A DNA stretch of 64,000 nt from CAWBAT01 sp963810905 (GTDB taxonomy: Bacteria; Acidobacteriota; Terriglobia; Versatilivoradales; Versatilivoraceae), in contig CAWEPG010000006.1 of the NCBI GenBank assembly GCA_963810905.1, positions 496,001 to 560,000 of the forward strand, written 5' to 3'. Every line of letters begins with the position of its first letter. Within the stretch, counting starts at the first letter, position 1. The position numbers and the translations under genes are program-made. The notes below the pieces were generated by a model. That model searched no databases, had not been told where the DNA came from, and saw nothing but the letters and a program-made list of their open reading frames with translations. Positions 1 to 9,334 of this stretch are shown here, piece by piece.

Positions 1-2
1 TG

Positions 3-2266
3 CAACGGGGGACGACAACAACCCTAGTCATTGAAGGGACGGACCTGACAGGCGCCAGCGCTATTGTTTTTTCCGAACCGGGGCTTAGTGGCAAGATCCT
101 TTCCGTCAACGCCATTCCTAAGGAAAAATGGGCTCCCGATTCAAAGCCTTCTACTGGGGTAAAATCGTACTTCGAGGAACCCGCCAGGGAGGAAGCCACT
201 GTGGAGGTCTCGGCAGAGAAGTGGACGGCGATTGGAACTCACGCGTTTCGTTTCATCACTCCGCACGGTAGTTCGAGTCCGGGCAGAATTGATGTTGCAG
301 CTTTCCCGGAGACCGGAGAACGCGAGCCCAATAATTCCCGCCAGCAAGCCCAGCCCATCGTTTTGCCAGTCACAATCAACGGCACCATTCTCAAGGCCGG
401 AGATTTCGATGAATTTGGATTTGAGGCCAAGAAAGGTCAAGAGATCGTATTCCTTGTGAACGCTGCCGGAATCGGATCCACTCTCGATCCAGTCATTGAA
501 GTCTTCGACTCTCAAGGCCGTATCCTGGTTACCAACCTGGAAGAGAAAGGGAAGACCGCAATCGGCTGCCGGATTCCCGAAGACGGCAATTATCGAGTTC
601 GGATTAATGATTATCTCAAGAGTGGAAGCCTCCGGCATGTTTATCGATTAACCGTGGGCGAGTTTCCTTTTTTGAAAGATCGATATCCTTTGGGGCTCAA
701 GGCAGGCACAACACATGCCATCCAGGTGTCGGGTTATAACCTGGGGCAGACGCGAGTGGTTTCGCCAGAGCCTTTTGGCTTAGCGCCGGGAAAAATCATG
801 GACATTGTGACGCTCGGAGCCAGCACGTCTCAAGGGGATTCCGTGAATGTGCTTCCACTCGCCATTGGACGCTATGACGAAATAGAAGAGACCGGTCGCA
901 ATAATACTCCAGAGTCGGCGCAGGAACTTAAGGTTCCCATTACCGTGAACGGCCGAATCACACGGGACTCTTCAGGAGTTGCTTTACCCGATTACTACCG
1001 CTTCAGCGCAACAAAAGGACAAAAGATTATTCTGGAAACAGCCGCCAACCGATTAGGTTCGCCGCTGGATTCCGTGATCGAGATCCTGGATGCCAAAGGA
1101 AATCTTCTTCCCCGCGTAACCGCTCGCGCGATCTGGAAGAGCCAGATCACCTTGTTTGATCGCGACTCAAAATCTCCAGGCTTGCGCATTGCTGGCGCCC
1201 AGACTTTGAGACTTGATGATCTATGTGGTGGGTGGTAGTGAACTGATGCGTGTTGTTAAGCTCGTCGACGGACCGGATGAAGATGTGACTTTCCGAAGCT
1301 TCGGCGGACAGCGTGTTTCCGAAGAAGAGACAACGCCCGAAGCCCATGCGTTGGACGAATGGGTCTACAAGGTTGAACTCCATCCGCCAGGCAGCCAATT
1401 CCCTCCTAACGGGATGCCCATTATTCAATTCTATTTTCGCAATGACGACGGAGGCCCGGGGTTATGGAAAGGATTCCCACTTAACGTTTACGGCTCCTGC
1501 TGACGGAGTCTATTTGGCCAGAATTGCGGACGTCAGGTCCAAGGGGGGTGATGATTTTTCTTATCGATTGACCCTGAGGAATCTTAATCCAGACTTTTTG
1601 TTGACGGCAACTCCCAAGAATCCCAACCTCCCGAAAGGCGCAGCCGTTCCTGTTGAGGTAACGGCATTGCGCACCGAGGGTTTCACAGGACCCATTGATG
1701 TTGAATTCGACGGGCTCCCGCAGGGAATGAGTGGAACCATTGGAACCGTACCCGCTGGTGAGAATTCGGTAACGCTTTTATTGAAAGCGGAATCCGGAGT
1801 GAATCTGCCCGAGGGGTGGTCCCGCTATCGGATCAAGGGAAAAGCCCAAATCGGCGAGGCGATGGTAACACGCGTTGCGGATGGCGGGGATCTCCTGAAA
1901 CTGGTTTCATTCATGCCGGGACCCGACATCAAGGTCTCTGTAAGAAATGAAAGAATCCGGCTTACCCCAGGCGGAACAGCGAAGGTGACAGTGGCGGTGG
2001 AGCGATTTAATGGCTTCAAGGGTCGTGTTAAGTTTAATATCCAAAACCTTCCCTATGGGGTGAGAGTTACCGATGTGGGCTTAAATGGAATTATGATTCC
2101 GGAACAGGATACCCAGCTCACATTCACTCTGGAGTGCGGGCACAATGTCAAACCGACAGAGCGGAATATCTATGCGGTGGGTCTCGTTGAAGCCTTGATA
2201 ACCACTGAACACCCTTCGGCTGCTGTTCCATTCGAGGTCGTTGGGGTTGAGAAGGCATCGAGATAG
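3..2266 (+). pseudogene. Pre-peptidase C-terminal domain surface protein, two frameshifts, 5' end outside window
   Basis: The reading frame is already open at base 3, so the true start lies before the window. It encodes a secreted-type protein with repeated beta-rich pre-peptidase (PPC) modules, each beginning with E-P-N-N or N-N-T-P-E-S-A-Q and containing 'DEFGFEAKKGQ' or 'DYYRFSATKGQ'. The frame runs to a stop at 1236-1238, but the protein clearly continues in the next frame from about 1222 ('GSELMRVVKL', 'HPPGSQFPPNG', 'RNDDGGPG'). It shifts again near 1463 ('ADGVYLARIADV') and ends at 2266. Removing one C at 1221 and one T at 1462 restores one continuous protein. Homologues of this architecture are common in Acidobacteriota and Planctomycetota. 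The function is unknown, probably extracellular or periplasmic. Whether these are real mutations or consensus errors cannot be told from the sequence. Confidence 0.8.
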
Positions 2267-2436
2267 ATGCACTTTTTCTGAATTGCTGGACGGGAATAAT
2301 CTTTTGTTTCTCTATTAAGAGCTAAATCGAATGAGCTCATTGAAGGAATTGATTTCCTATTCCTCACCAGGCTCAATTCCCCTATACTTTCGCTGCGAAT
2401 CATTTTTCAATTTAAATGGATAAGGAGGAAGTCACC

Positions 2437-3624
2437 ATGGCAAGCAATCGTGGAGTAGCGTATATCAAGCCTGGGGTGGTGGAGGTGCAAAGCATTGACT
2501 ACCCGAAGCTGGCGATCGGGAATCGGAAGTGTGAACACGGGGTGATATTAAAGATTGTGGCGACCAACATTTGCGGCAGCGACCAGCACATGGTGCGGGG
2601 GCGGACGACGGCGCCGATGGGGCTGGTGTTAGGGCACGAGATTACGGGAGAAGTGATTGAAGCGGGGCGGGATGTGGAGTTTATCAAGGTAGGGGACCTG
2701 GTGTCGGTGCCGTTTAACATTGCCTGCGGGCGGTGTCGCAACTGTAAGGAACGGGCGACGGGGGTGTGTTTGAATGTGAATCCGGCGCGACCGGGAGCAG
2801 CCTACGGATATGTGGACATGGGAGGTTGGATAGGGGGGCAGGCGGAGTATGTGATGGTGCCGTATGCGGACTTCAACCTGTTGAAGTTTCCCGACAAGGC
2901 GCGGGCGATGACGAAGATCCGGGATTTGACGTGTTTGTCGGATATCTTTCCGACGGGGTATCACGGAGCGGTGAGTGCGGGGACCGGGCCGGGGTCGGTG
3001 GTGTATATCGCCGGGGCAGGGCCGGTGGGGTTGGCCAGTGCGGCGTCGGCGCAGTTACTGGGAGCGGCGTGTGTGATTGTGGGGGATTTGATCCCGGAGC
3101 GGCTGGCACAGGCGAAGAGTTTCGGGTGTGAAGTGGTGGATGTGTCGAAGAAGGCGACGATCGCCGAGCAGATTGAACAGATTGTGGGGGTCCCGGAAGT
3201 GGATTGTGCGGTGGACTGCGTGGGGTTTGAAGCGCGGGGACATGGAACGGACTCGGGGAAGGAAGCGCCGGCGACGGTGTTAAACTCGTTGATGGAGATT
3301 ACGCGGGCGGGCGGTGCGCTGGGCATCCCGGGGTTGTATGTGACGGGGGATCCGGGTGGGGTGGATGAGAATGCCAAAGTGGGACGGCTGAGCATCCGGA
3401 TCGGGTTAGGCTGGGCGAAGTCGCACTTCTTCACGACGGGACAATGTCCGGTGATGAAGTACAACCGGGCGTTGATGACGGCGATTCTCTACGACAAGAT
3501 TCAGATCGCCAAGGCGGTGAACGTGACGGTCATTTCGCTGGATGAGGCGCCGCAGGGCTATAAGGATTTCGACAAAGGGGCGGCGAAGAAGTTTGTCATC
3601 GATCCGCACAAATCGGTCAAGTAA
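2437..3624 (+). CDS. fdhA: Glutathione-independent formaldehyde dehydrogenase
   Basis: This is a zinc-containing, NAD-dependent medium-chain dehydrogenase of 395 residues that oxidises formaldehyde to formate without added glutathione. It closely resembles the Pseudomonas putida enzyme family: 'TNICGSDQHMVRGRT' with catalytic-zinc ligands C46 and H67, structural-zinc cysteines at about 97, 100, 103 and 111, the Rossmann motif 'GAGPVGLA' and the C-terminal 'KKFVIDPHK'. An upstream in-frame ATG exists at 2416, but AAGGAGG at 2422-2428 sits correctly for the ATG at 2437. The gene stands alone, with a strong terminator right after it. Base use is strikingly G-rich, with runs of GGG and third positions dominated by G, unlike its neighbours, which suggests acquisition by transfer. 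It probably detoxifies formaldehyde or serves C1 metabolism. Confidence 0.95.
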   Translation: MASNRGVAYIKPGVVEVQSIDYPKLAIGNRKCEHGVILKIVATNICGSDQHMVRGRTTAPMGLVLGHEITGEVIEAGRDVEFIKVGDLVSVPFNIACGRCRNCKERATGVCLNVNPARPGAAYGYVDMGGWIGGQAEYVMVPYADFNLLKFPDKARAMTKIRDLTCLSDIFPTGYHGAVSAGTGPGSVVYIAGAGPVGLASAASAQLLGAACVIVGDLIPERLAQAKSFGCEVVDVSKKATIAEQIEQIVGVPEVDCAVDCVGFEARGHGTDSGKEAPATVLNSLMEITRAGGALGIPGLYVTGDPGGVDENAKVGRLSIRIGLGWAKSHFFTTGQCPVMKYNRALMTAILYDKIQIAKAVNVTVISLDEAPQGYKDFDKGAAKKFVIDPHKSVK

Positions 3625-3650
3625 TGACAGATCGCTCAGGTTAGAAAGCC

Positions 3651-3689
3651 AAACGCCGCAGCTCGGAGAACCGGTCTGCGGCGTTTTTG
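3651..3689 (+). terminator. Rho-independent terminator of fdhA
   Basis: A perfect 10-bp stem (AAACGCCGCA at 3651-3660 with TGCGGCGTTT at 3677-3686) encloses a 16-nt loop and runs into a T-rich tail. It begins 27 nt after the fdhA stop codon. Confidence 0.85.
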
Positions 3690-3732
3690 TTGGAGGCTCT
3701 GCGCATTAAACGATCGGGTGCTTCAGCTAGCC

Positions 3733-3803
3733 TGGAGGGCCGAGTTCCACAGAGGCCGGATCACGCATCGGGCCTTCGCGGCTTCGCAGAGCTCAGCCCT
3801 CCA
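3733..3803. repeat. Palindromic intergenic repeat unit
   Basis: The ends (TGGAGGG at 3733-3739 and CCCTCCA at 3797-3803) are inverted repeats that extend imperfectly inward (GGGCCGAGTTC against GAGCTCAGCCC), giving a long hairpin. A second short hairpin (CTCTCCC/GGGAGAG) lies at about 3835-3854. No gene was seen in 3625-3884. These look like dispersed REP-type intergenic elements between the convergent fdhA and MOSC genes. No second copy of this unit was noticed in the window. Confidence 0.5.
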
Positions 3804-3884
3804 AAGGCGATGCAGGCACCCCTCCCTCCAATGCCTCTCCCACGTTGGGGAGAGAGAGCCGAGAATTCATCATTCGGTTTCTCT

Positions 3885-4544
3885 TTAGAGATTCGCCTTT
3901 TCTCCCAATTCCTCTAACCGTTCTTCGAACATGCGTTGCCAGTTGGGGGAAAGGCTGACAATACATGCTGCATCCTTGAGTTTTTGGACATTCTCCCGAT
4001 CGAAATAGGCAAGTCGGAAGATACTCTCTACCGTCATACCAATAGAGTTTTGGCTCTCTTGAACAATTTGGTCTCCCGCCCCGACGATTCCTTCCTCCAT
4101 CACTCGCAAGTAAAAGCCTGTCCTGGCTGAAACCATGAACAATTCGGGGAACTCTGGAGAACCCATTTTCGTCGCCAACTTGAAGCACGGGACTCTCGGC
4201 TGAGTGACCTGAAAAAGGGCGCTGCCCACACGGAACACATCGCCAATACAAACCTGATTTTCAAGCATTCCAGAGACCGTGAAGTTTTCTCCAAACTGAC
4301 CGAAAGCAAAGTCATCTCTCCCCAATTCCTGCTGCCACGATGCGTAATGCTCGAAAGGATAGACATAAACGGCCTGATGAGGACCGCCGTGAACTGATAA
4401 ATCAGCCTGTCGATCTCCTTCGAGATTCAAACGACCCACGTGTAATCGCCCTTCCAAAGGCTGCTTGAAAATGCCGGTCAGGACGTTTCTTCCCTGGAAT
4501 AGAATAGGTTTAGGCATCGAGACATTTACCGAAATGAGCTTCAT
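3885..4544 (-). CDS. MOSC domain protein, YiiM-like
   Basis: This 219-residue protein of the MOSC superfamily carries the family signature 'LEGDRQADLSVHGGPHQAVY' near residue 45 and the conserved cysteine in 'PRVPCFKLA' near residue 120. The C-terminal 3-alpha extension (about residues 165-210) matches YiiM proteins. Enterobacterial YiiM relatives handle N-hydroxylated base analogues using a molybdenum cofactor; the substrate here is unknown. It is transcribed convergently to fdhA and is followed upstream by an MFS transporter gene about 65 nt away on the same strand, so the two may be co-transcribed. Membership in the MOSC family is firm, while the precise reaction is inferred. Confidence 0.85.
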   Translation of the reverse strand: MKLISVNVSMPKPILFQGRNVLTGIFKQPLEGRLHVGRLNLEGDRQADLSVHGGPHQAVYVYPFEHYASWQQELGRDDFAFGQFGENFTVSGMLENQVCIGDVFRVGSALFQVTQPRVPCFKLATKMGSPEFPELFMVSARTGFYLRVMEEGIVGAGDQIVQESQNSIGMTVESIFRLAYFDRENVQKLKDAACIVSLSPNWQRMFEERLEELGEKANL

Positions 4545-4608
4545 CTAAGGTTCCTTATTTATTGCTGTTCAGCCAATTCAAGAGATCTCGGTCAAGTGAC
4601 AGAACTTA

Positions 4609-5886
4609 TCATGCGGGGATAACATGTCCCTGACGTTCCAAATCTCTTTTGATGCATGAGATATAGCCGATAAAAAGCACAATAACAGCCATCAACATAA
4701 TCCCCGAAACCGCCGCAAAAACCAGATTGAGCCCAAAGTACTGCTTGAAATAACCTGCCATGACCACCCCTATCCCCGCTGCGATACTGTTGACCATATT
4801 GACGAAACCAAAGGCTGAAGCCCAAGTGTTTCTGCGCAGGACTTCACAATAGAGGGGAGTCGCATTGGCTACCCCCATGGAGCGAAATAATGTAAACGCA
4901 AATATGGACAGAAAAATTAAGAACAAACGATTAGAAGAAACAAAGAACAGAGGGAACGGGAAGCAAACCGCAATCCAAAGGGCTTCCTGAAGGAGCCGAT
5001 GGTGAAGCCCATGTTTCGTGACCCAATCTGAAAGGTATCCACCAAACATAATTCCAAGAACTGCTCCCAATGTTGTGTAGGCATTTGCTGAAAAACCCGA
5101 GGCCGCCAGCCCCATATGGTAATTTTCTTGAAAATAAACGGGCAGCCAATTTAGAAATATCCATGATCCAAAGTTCAGGAAAATACCGCCCAAGGTCAAA
5201 ACCCAGAAGGTAGGGATTTTCATCACTTCACCAAGGCTAGACCAGATTGGAGCCGAATGTAAATCGGGAGAAGGGTCTTGTTCTTTCTGATGGACTTTCC
5301 TTTTAAAGAGAGCAAAGGAAATGCCTAAAACTGGGATCCCGGTGAAACCAAGAACCAGTATGGCGGAGCGCCAGCCGTACGATTCGCCGATCCCCCCAGC
5401 CAATGTCCCTCCAGCCACTAAGCCCAGATTAATTCCTGAAACAAATAGGCCCATGGCTAAGGCGCGGGATTGGACAGGATGACACTCGCCGAGTAGGGCC
5501 ACCGCATTGGGTACAAAAAGACACTCGGTCAGTCCAAGGAGTATCCGGAGTGCAAGCAACTGGGTACTACTCGTGACCAGGCTGCTCACTATTGTGATCG
5601 CGCTCCAGAACGAGATGCTGACAAGAATGAGTCTGCGCCGGGGAAAGCGATCCCCGAGATATCCAGCCAAGGGAGAAGCGAGCGCGAAACTGCAAAGGTA
5701 AAACGTATTGATAGCCGCCAACCCCATATCGGTGAATCCAAGATCATTCCTTAACAGGGGGAAGAGCGTTGTGAAGGCGGTACGGTCTGAGTAAAAGAGG
5801 GCAGCAATGAAACTCAGCAAAATAGAAACGATCCAAGGAGATGAGTCCCAGGACGGCTTTTCGGGTTTAGCATCGGCAGTATTCAT
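4609..5886 (-). CDS. MFS transporter
   Basis: This is an integral membrane protein of 425 residues with the hydrophobicity expected of 12 helices and the major facilitator loop 2-3 motif 'GYLGDRFPRRRLIL' near residue 80. A second related loop, 'GGYLSDWVTKHG', occurs in the second half. The N-terminus 'MNTADAKPEKPSWDSS' is a short cytoplasmic tail before helix 1. The general pattern is that of anion/cation or sugar-acid symporters of the MFS, but the substrate cannot be read from the sequence. It lies between the MOSC gene and a threonine dehydratase-like gene, all on the minus strand with short gaps. A role in importing an amino or organic acid is possible but unproven. Confidence 0.88.
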   Translation of the reverse strand: MNTADAKPEKPSWDSSPWIVSILLSFIAALFYSDRTAFTTLFPLLRNDLGFTDMGLAAINTFYLCSFALASPLAGYLGDRFPRRRLILVSISFWSAITIVSSLVTSSTQLLALRILLGLTECLFVPNAVALLGECHPVQSRALAMGLFVSGINLGLVAGGTLAGGIGESYGWRSAILVLGFTGIPVLGISFALFKRKVHQKEQDPSPDLHSAPIWSSLGEVMKIPTFWVLTLGGIFLNFGSWIFLNWLPVYFQENYHMGLAASGFSANAYTTLGAVLGIMFGGYLSDWVTKHGLHHRLLQEALWIAVCFPFPLFFVSSNRLFLIFLSIFAFTLFRSMGVANATPLYCEVLRRNTWASAFGFVNMVNSIAAGIGVVMAGYFKQYFGLNLVFAAVSGIMLMAVIVLFIGYISCIKRDLERQGHVIPA

Positions 5887-5924
5887 GGGACCTTGGAGCG
5901 ATGAGGTGTTGTTTGTTTCCTAGA

Positions 5925-6890
5925 TCAGAATTTAAGAACTTCTTTCATTTGGGAAAGGCTGATATTCCCTCCTGTACACATCAAGGCGACTCTTCGGCCC
6001 AACAAGCGATCCCGCAGTTTGAGTGCGGCGGCCAAGGGAGCAGCGCCGGCGCCCTCGACGAGATTGCGTGTCTTTTCTATCATAAGCCGGGCGGCAACAC
6101 GGAGTTCTGCTTCTCCGACTAAAATAAAATCATCCAGATATTCCCACAGAATTTGCTGGGGCAACTCAAAGGCGGTACGCGTTGCCAGACCTTCCGCCCA
6201 AGTAGCCATGCGGTCCTCCACCAATCGACGCTCTTTCCAGGATCGGAAGGCGGCTGGGGCAGCTTCCGATTGAACACCGATAATGGCTACTTTAGAGTTC
6301 ATTCCTTTGGCTGCAAGACAGGCACCGGCAGCGCCACTTCCTCCTCCAATGGGCACGAGCAAGATATCAATGTGGGGTTGTTCTTCGAGTATTTCGACCG
6401 TTGCAGTCGCGACTCCAGCAATCAAAAGGGGCTCATCCCCCGAATGGATGTAGCGGTAATTTTTTTCCGTTGCCAGTTGCTCACAATACTCGCGAGCCTC
6501 GTCAAAATCGCGACCATGAGAGATGATCTCGGCTCCAAAATCCCTCATGGATTCTACTTTGGTCGGATTGGCAGCCTGCGGGACACAAATGATGGCTTTG
6601 ACTCCATAAATCTTGGCGGCATAAGCGATGGACTGACCATGATTTCCGGTTGAAGCGGCGATGACACCACGTTGACGTTCTTCCTGGCTTAATTGGCTCA
6701 TCAGATTAATCCCGCCTCTAACCTTGAAGGCGCCGGTGGGAAGATGGTTCTCGTGTTTCACCCAGATGTCACACCCAATCAGCCTGGAGAGTGACGGGTA
6801 GTTCTGCAACAGCGTGGTATGAAGGTACGGTTGGATTCGTCGTCGCGCTTCGAGTACATCATCAAAAGTTGGCGTGCTAGGATGAAGCAT
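5925..6890 (-). CDS. Threonine/serine dehydratase (PLP-dependent, short form)
   Basis: This fold-type II PLP enzyme of 321 residues resembles catabolic threonine ammonia-lyase and serine dehydratase, which deaminate threonine or serine to 2-oxo acids. The PLP lysine is K56 in 'PTGAFKVRGG', the substrate loop is 'AASTGNHGQS', and the phosphate-binding glycine loop is 'GGGSGAAGA'. There is no C-terminal ACT regulatory domain, unlike biosynthetic IlvA, so allosteric control by isoleucine is not expected. It is transcribed leftward, upstream of the MFS gene with a 38-nt gap. Related family members include serine racemase and hydroxyaspartate dehydratase, so the exact substrate is not certain. Confidence 0.85.
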   Translation of the reverse strand: MLHPSTPTFDDVLEARRRIQPYLHTTLLQNYPSLSRLIGCDIWVKHENHLPTGAFKVRGGINLMSQLSQEERQRGVIAASTGNHGQSIAYAAKIYGVKAIICVPQAANPTKVESMRDFGAEIISHGRDFDEAREYCEQLATEKNYRYIHSGDEPLLIAGVATATVEILEEQPHIDILLVPIGGGSGAAGACLAAKGMNSKVAIIGVQSEAAPAAFRSWKERRLVEDRMATWAEGLATRTAFELPQQILWEYLDDFILVGEAELRVAARLMIEKTRNLVEGAGAAPLAAALKLRDRLLGRRVALMCTGGNISLSQMKEVLKF

Positions 6891-6944
6891 CTTTTAGGGA
6901 CCAGGAGAGAGTTAACTTAAAGGCTATTCCCAAAACATTATTGA

Positions 6945-8267
6945 TTATTTCTGAGGAACGTCCGTGCGGATCCATTTGCCAGCTAGCATCACGCGATTGA
7001 TTTGGCGCAAGACCGAAATATTTTTGGACGGATCTCCTTCCACAAGAATCAGGTCCGCTGTTTTCCCAGGCTCAATACTGCCGAGCCGGTCTTCGATGCG
7101 AAAAAAGCGGGCGTTCTCAATCGTCCCGGCTTGAATCGCCTCCATCGGCGTCAGGCCGCTTTCCACCAACATTTCCATCTCCCTTTGATAGGCCCAGCCC
7201 CTTTCCGCGTGAGAAACGGCCGAATGTGACCCCGCAACTACACGCACACCAGCCCTTTTTGCCATACCCGTGAATTGAAGCATTTGAATATAACCGCGCA
7301 CATTGAAATCTTTGACATTGGGATCACCGGCACGAAGCTCGAACACTGCCAGCGTCGGAGAAAGCGTTATGCCGCGCCAGACCATGAGATCCAGCAGTGA
7401 TTTGACGCGGGGTGAATTTAAATCGATCTGGCTCCAGATCCGGTATCGCCCCTCGCCTCTCGCTGCATTGTCGGCGATAACACTCTGCCGATAGGCTTCG
7501 GCTTCACGTGGGGGCAATAAGGCGGTGCCAACGGAGGTGACATGTTCGATGCCATCAATTCCGGCAAGTATTGCATCATCGGCTTTGACGGTCTCGAGAT
7601 GGGCGGTGACGGGGATCCCCCGCGCATGTGCGGTTTCCACCACGGCTTGAATGATGCCTAAGGGGAGGCGAAAGTAAACCTTAACGGCAGAGTTGCCGCG
7701 ATCGATCAGACTATTGACGCCTACTCGTGCCTCAGCGGCATCGCGCAGGAGATAACTTCCCTTGGGGTAAGCAGGAGGGGGGTAATCCAAGAGTGGTCCG
7801 GCCAGGAACAGCCGCGGAATGGGGGCCAAACTCTGCACGACTGGATCGTAGTCTTCGATCCACGCCCCCGGGTCACGAACTGAAGTGATCCCATGGGTCA
7901 GGTAGAGGGAAGGTAGTCCGAGATCATTGACGAGATGAAAATGGGAATCAATCAAGCCCGGGAGCAAACTGAGTCCCTTCCCTTCAATTACGGTAGCGTT
8001 CTTCGGGACTACAATCTCACTGCGTGGACCGGCTGCCTTGATCTGTCCGTTACTCACCAGAACAGTAGCATCTCCCAAAGGAACGTCTCTTTTTCCATCG
8101 ATCAAATTGACGCCGACAATAGCAACGTCTTCGCTTCCAGCCTTAATTAAGGCATGATTGATCTCACGAATGGGATCGGCAAAAAGGGAATCTCCCCCTT
8201 GGATTGCAATAATTGTTAGGAAGAAATAAAGGATGGAGACCGTAATGAATTTTTCATTTTTCATCAT
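6945..8267 (-). CDS. Exported amidohydrolase family protein
   Basis: This 440-residue metal-dependent hydrolase has the composite amidohydrolase fold. It starts with a signal peptide (positively charged start, then 'VSILYFFLTIIAIQGG'). The first metal motif is 'GLIDSHFHLVN' (HxH), followed by 'VKVYF', whose lysine may be the carbamylated bridge, then 'TAHLE', 'GIEHVTS' and a C-terminal small beta domain ending 'GKTADLILVEGDP'. The layout resembles imidazolonepropionase-like and prolidase-like members that act on cyclic amides or dipeptides in the periplasm. AAAGGAGG precedes two adjacent ATG codons (8267 and 8264), and the second has the better spacing. The substrate is unknown. It is head of the minus-strand block, facing a gene-poor kilobase. 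Confidence 0.85.
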   Translation of the reverse strand: MMKNEKFITVSILYFFLTIIAIQGGDSLFADPIREINHALIKAGSEDVAIVGVNLIDGKRDVPLGDATVLVSNGQIKAAGPRSEIVVPKNATVIEGKGLSLLPGLIDSHFHLVNDLGLPSLYLTHGITSVRDPGAWIEDYDPVVQSLAPIPRLFLAGPLLDYPPPAYPKGSYLLRDAAEARVGVNSLIDRGNSAVKVYFRLPLGIIQAVVETAHARGIPVTAHLETVKADDAILAGIDGIEHVTSVGTALLPPREAEAYRQSVIADNAARGEGRYRIWSQIDLNSPRVKSLLDLMVWRGITLSPTLAVFELRAGDPNVKDFNVRGYIQMLQFTGMAKRAGVRVVAGSHSAVSHAERGWAYQREMEMLVESGLTPMEAIQAGTIENARFFRIEDRLGSIEPGKTADLILVEGDPSKNISVLRQINRVMLAGKWIRTDVPQK

Positions 8268-9334
8268 AAACCTCCTTTTTCATATGGAATGGGATGATTG
8301 TTCCCTCGCTTGGGGAAAAATGGGGGAAACCTATTCTTGGGTTCCGCTGGGCAATCCCGGCGGTTAGTTGACCGTCTCTCGGGCTAACTTTTGCCGAAGA
8401 GCCTGCACATGATTGTATTCAATAGGCTTGAAATATAAACTCACACGGTTACGCCTCGACAAATCTGGCCTCTCTACTCTACAAAGTCCGCTCTCATTTC
8501 GACAAGGTAATATTCCTATTTGCATTATAGAAATATCCTGAATTACACGGAGCTTGTCCGTTGATACATATCCATGGAAAGTACTCATTCCACTGAAATC
8601 GATTCACGGGCTTGGGATAAGTAGGTGGGCAATGATTGCTATTCATCCACACCCGATGTCGTTTCATCCCTAAAATCTAGCGTTTCATCACAACCCAGTT
8701 TCAAGTGGTATGATTCCCCGATAGCCTCACGAATTGGAAGGTACGGGTTCATAGAAAAAGTTCATCGTAAGGCCGTTTAAACCGCAAACAGAGGTTTTCG
8801 ACTATCGCTGTTCCTGTGGAACTTTGATCGCGAAAATTACGCTCCAGGGAAACGAGATCAAATGCAGGAAATGCAAAGAAATCCGGCGATTTCCTCCCCT
8901 GGTGAACTCTTGCCAAGAGGACTTGGCAAAGGGTGAATAACGCTGCCTCTGGGTGTATGAACACTGCGAAAGCGGGAAAGGTCTGGCCCCTTACGACAAG
9001 ACTACCGGGCTTTAAGTCGAGAATAGAAAATCCTCGAGTGAGGTGTTAACATTACGAAGGACTCAAATATTTAGCCTGATGAATACGCCGACGAAGTTGA
9101 AACTCTAGCCTCCATTTAATCATCGTGACGAGCACTAGTTTTTGAAGTGTCCGGGTGTGGGGCCGTTTAGGACGATAGATATGTTCGCAGGCGATGTGCG
9201 TTAGCGTATTTGAAGATCTCGGTTATGGACAAAGTAGACTGGGGTTCGTAAAGAAACAATCTTTGTCCTGCCTGCGGAGTTGTCTTTCGGTACCTACATT
9301 CACACTCACCGATAAATTTTGAGGTGGTATCCAA
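8268..9334. other. Gene-poor kilobase
   Basis: Apart from the amidohydrolase ribosome-binding site at the left edge and the GTG-start region of the kinase gene at the right edge, no convincing full-length gene is seen in these roughly 1070 bases. Short ORFs on the minus strand (for example 8749-8964) have no recognisable protein features. A plus-strand zinc-ribbon remnant is described separately. It could also contain an unrecognised RNA. Confidence 0.6.
8755..8940 (+). pseudogene. Com-like zinc-ribbon ORF without start codon
   Basis: After an in-frame TAG at 8752, 61 sense codons run to TAA at 8938-8940 with no ATG, GTG or TTG before the conserved part. The translation contains 'YRCSCGTLIAKITL' followed by 'IKCRKCKEIRRF', the C-x-C...C-x2-C spacing of the Mu Com-like zinc fingers that start with R-C-x-C-G-x-L. 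The cysteine pattern and the following K-C-x-x-C-K suggest a real protein past, now lacking an initiation site. Either it is decayed, it uses a rare start codon (ATC follows closely), or a frame break lies upstream. Com-like proteins are usually small regulators near phage genes, but none are seen here. Confidence 0.4.
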
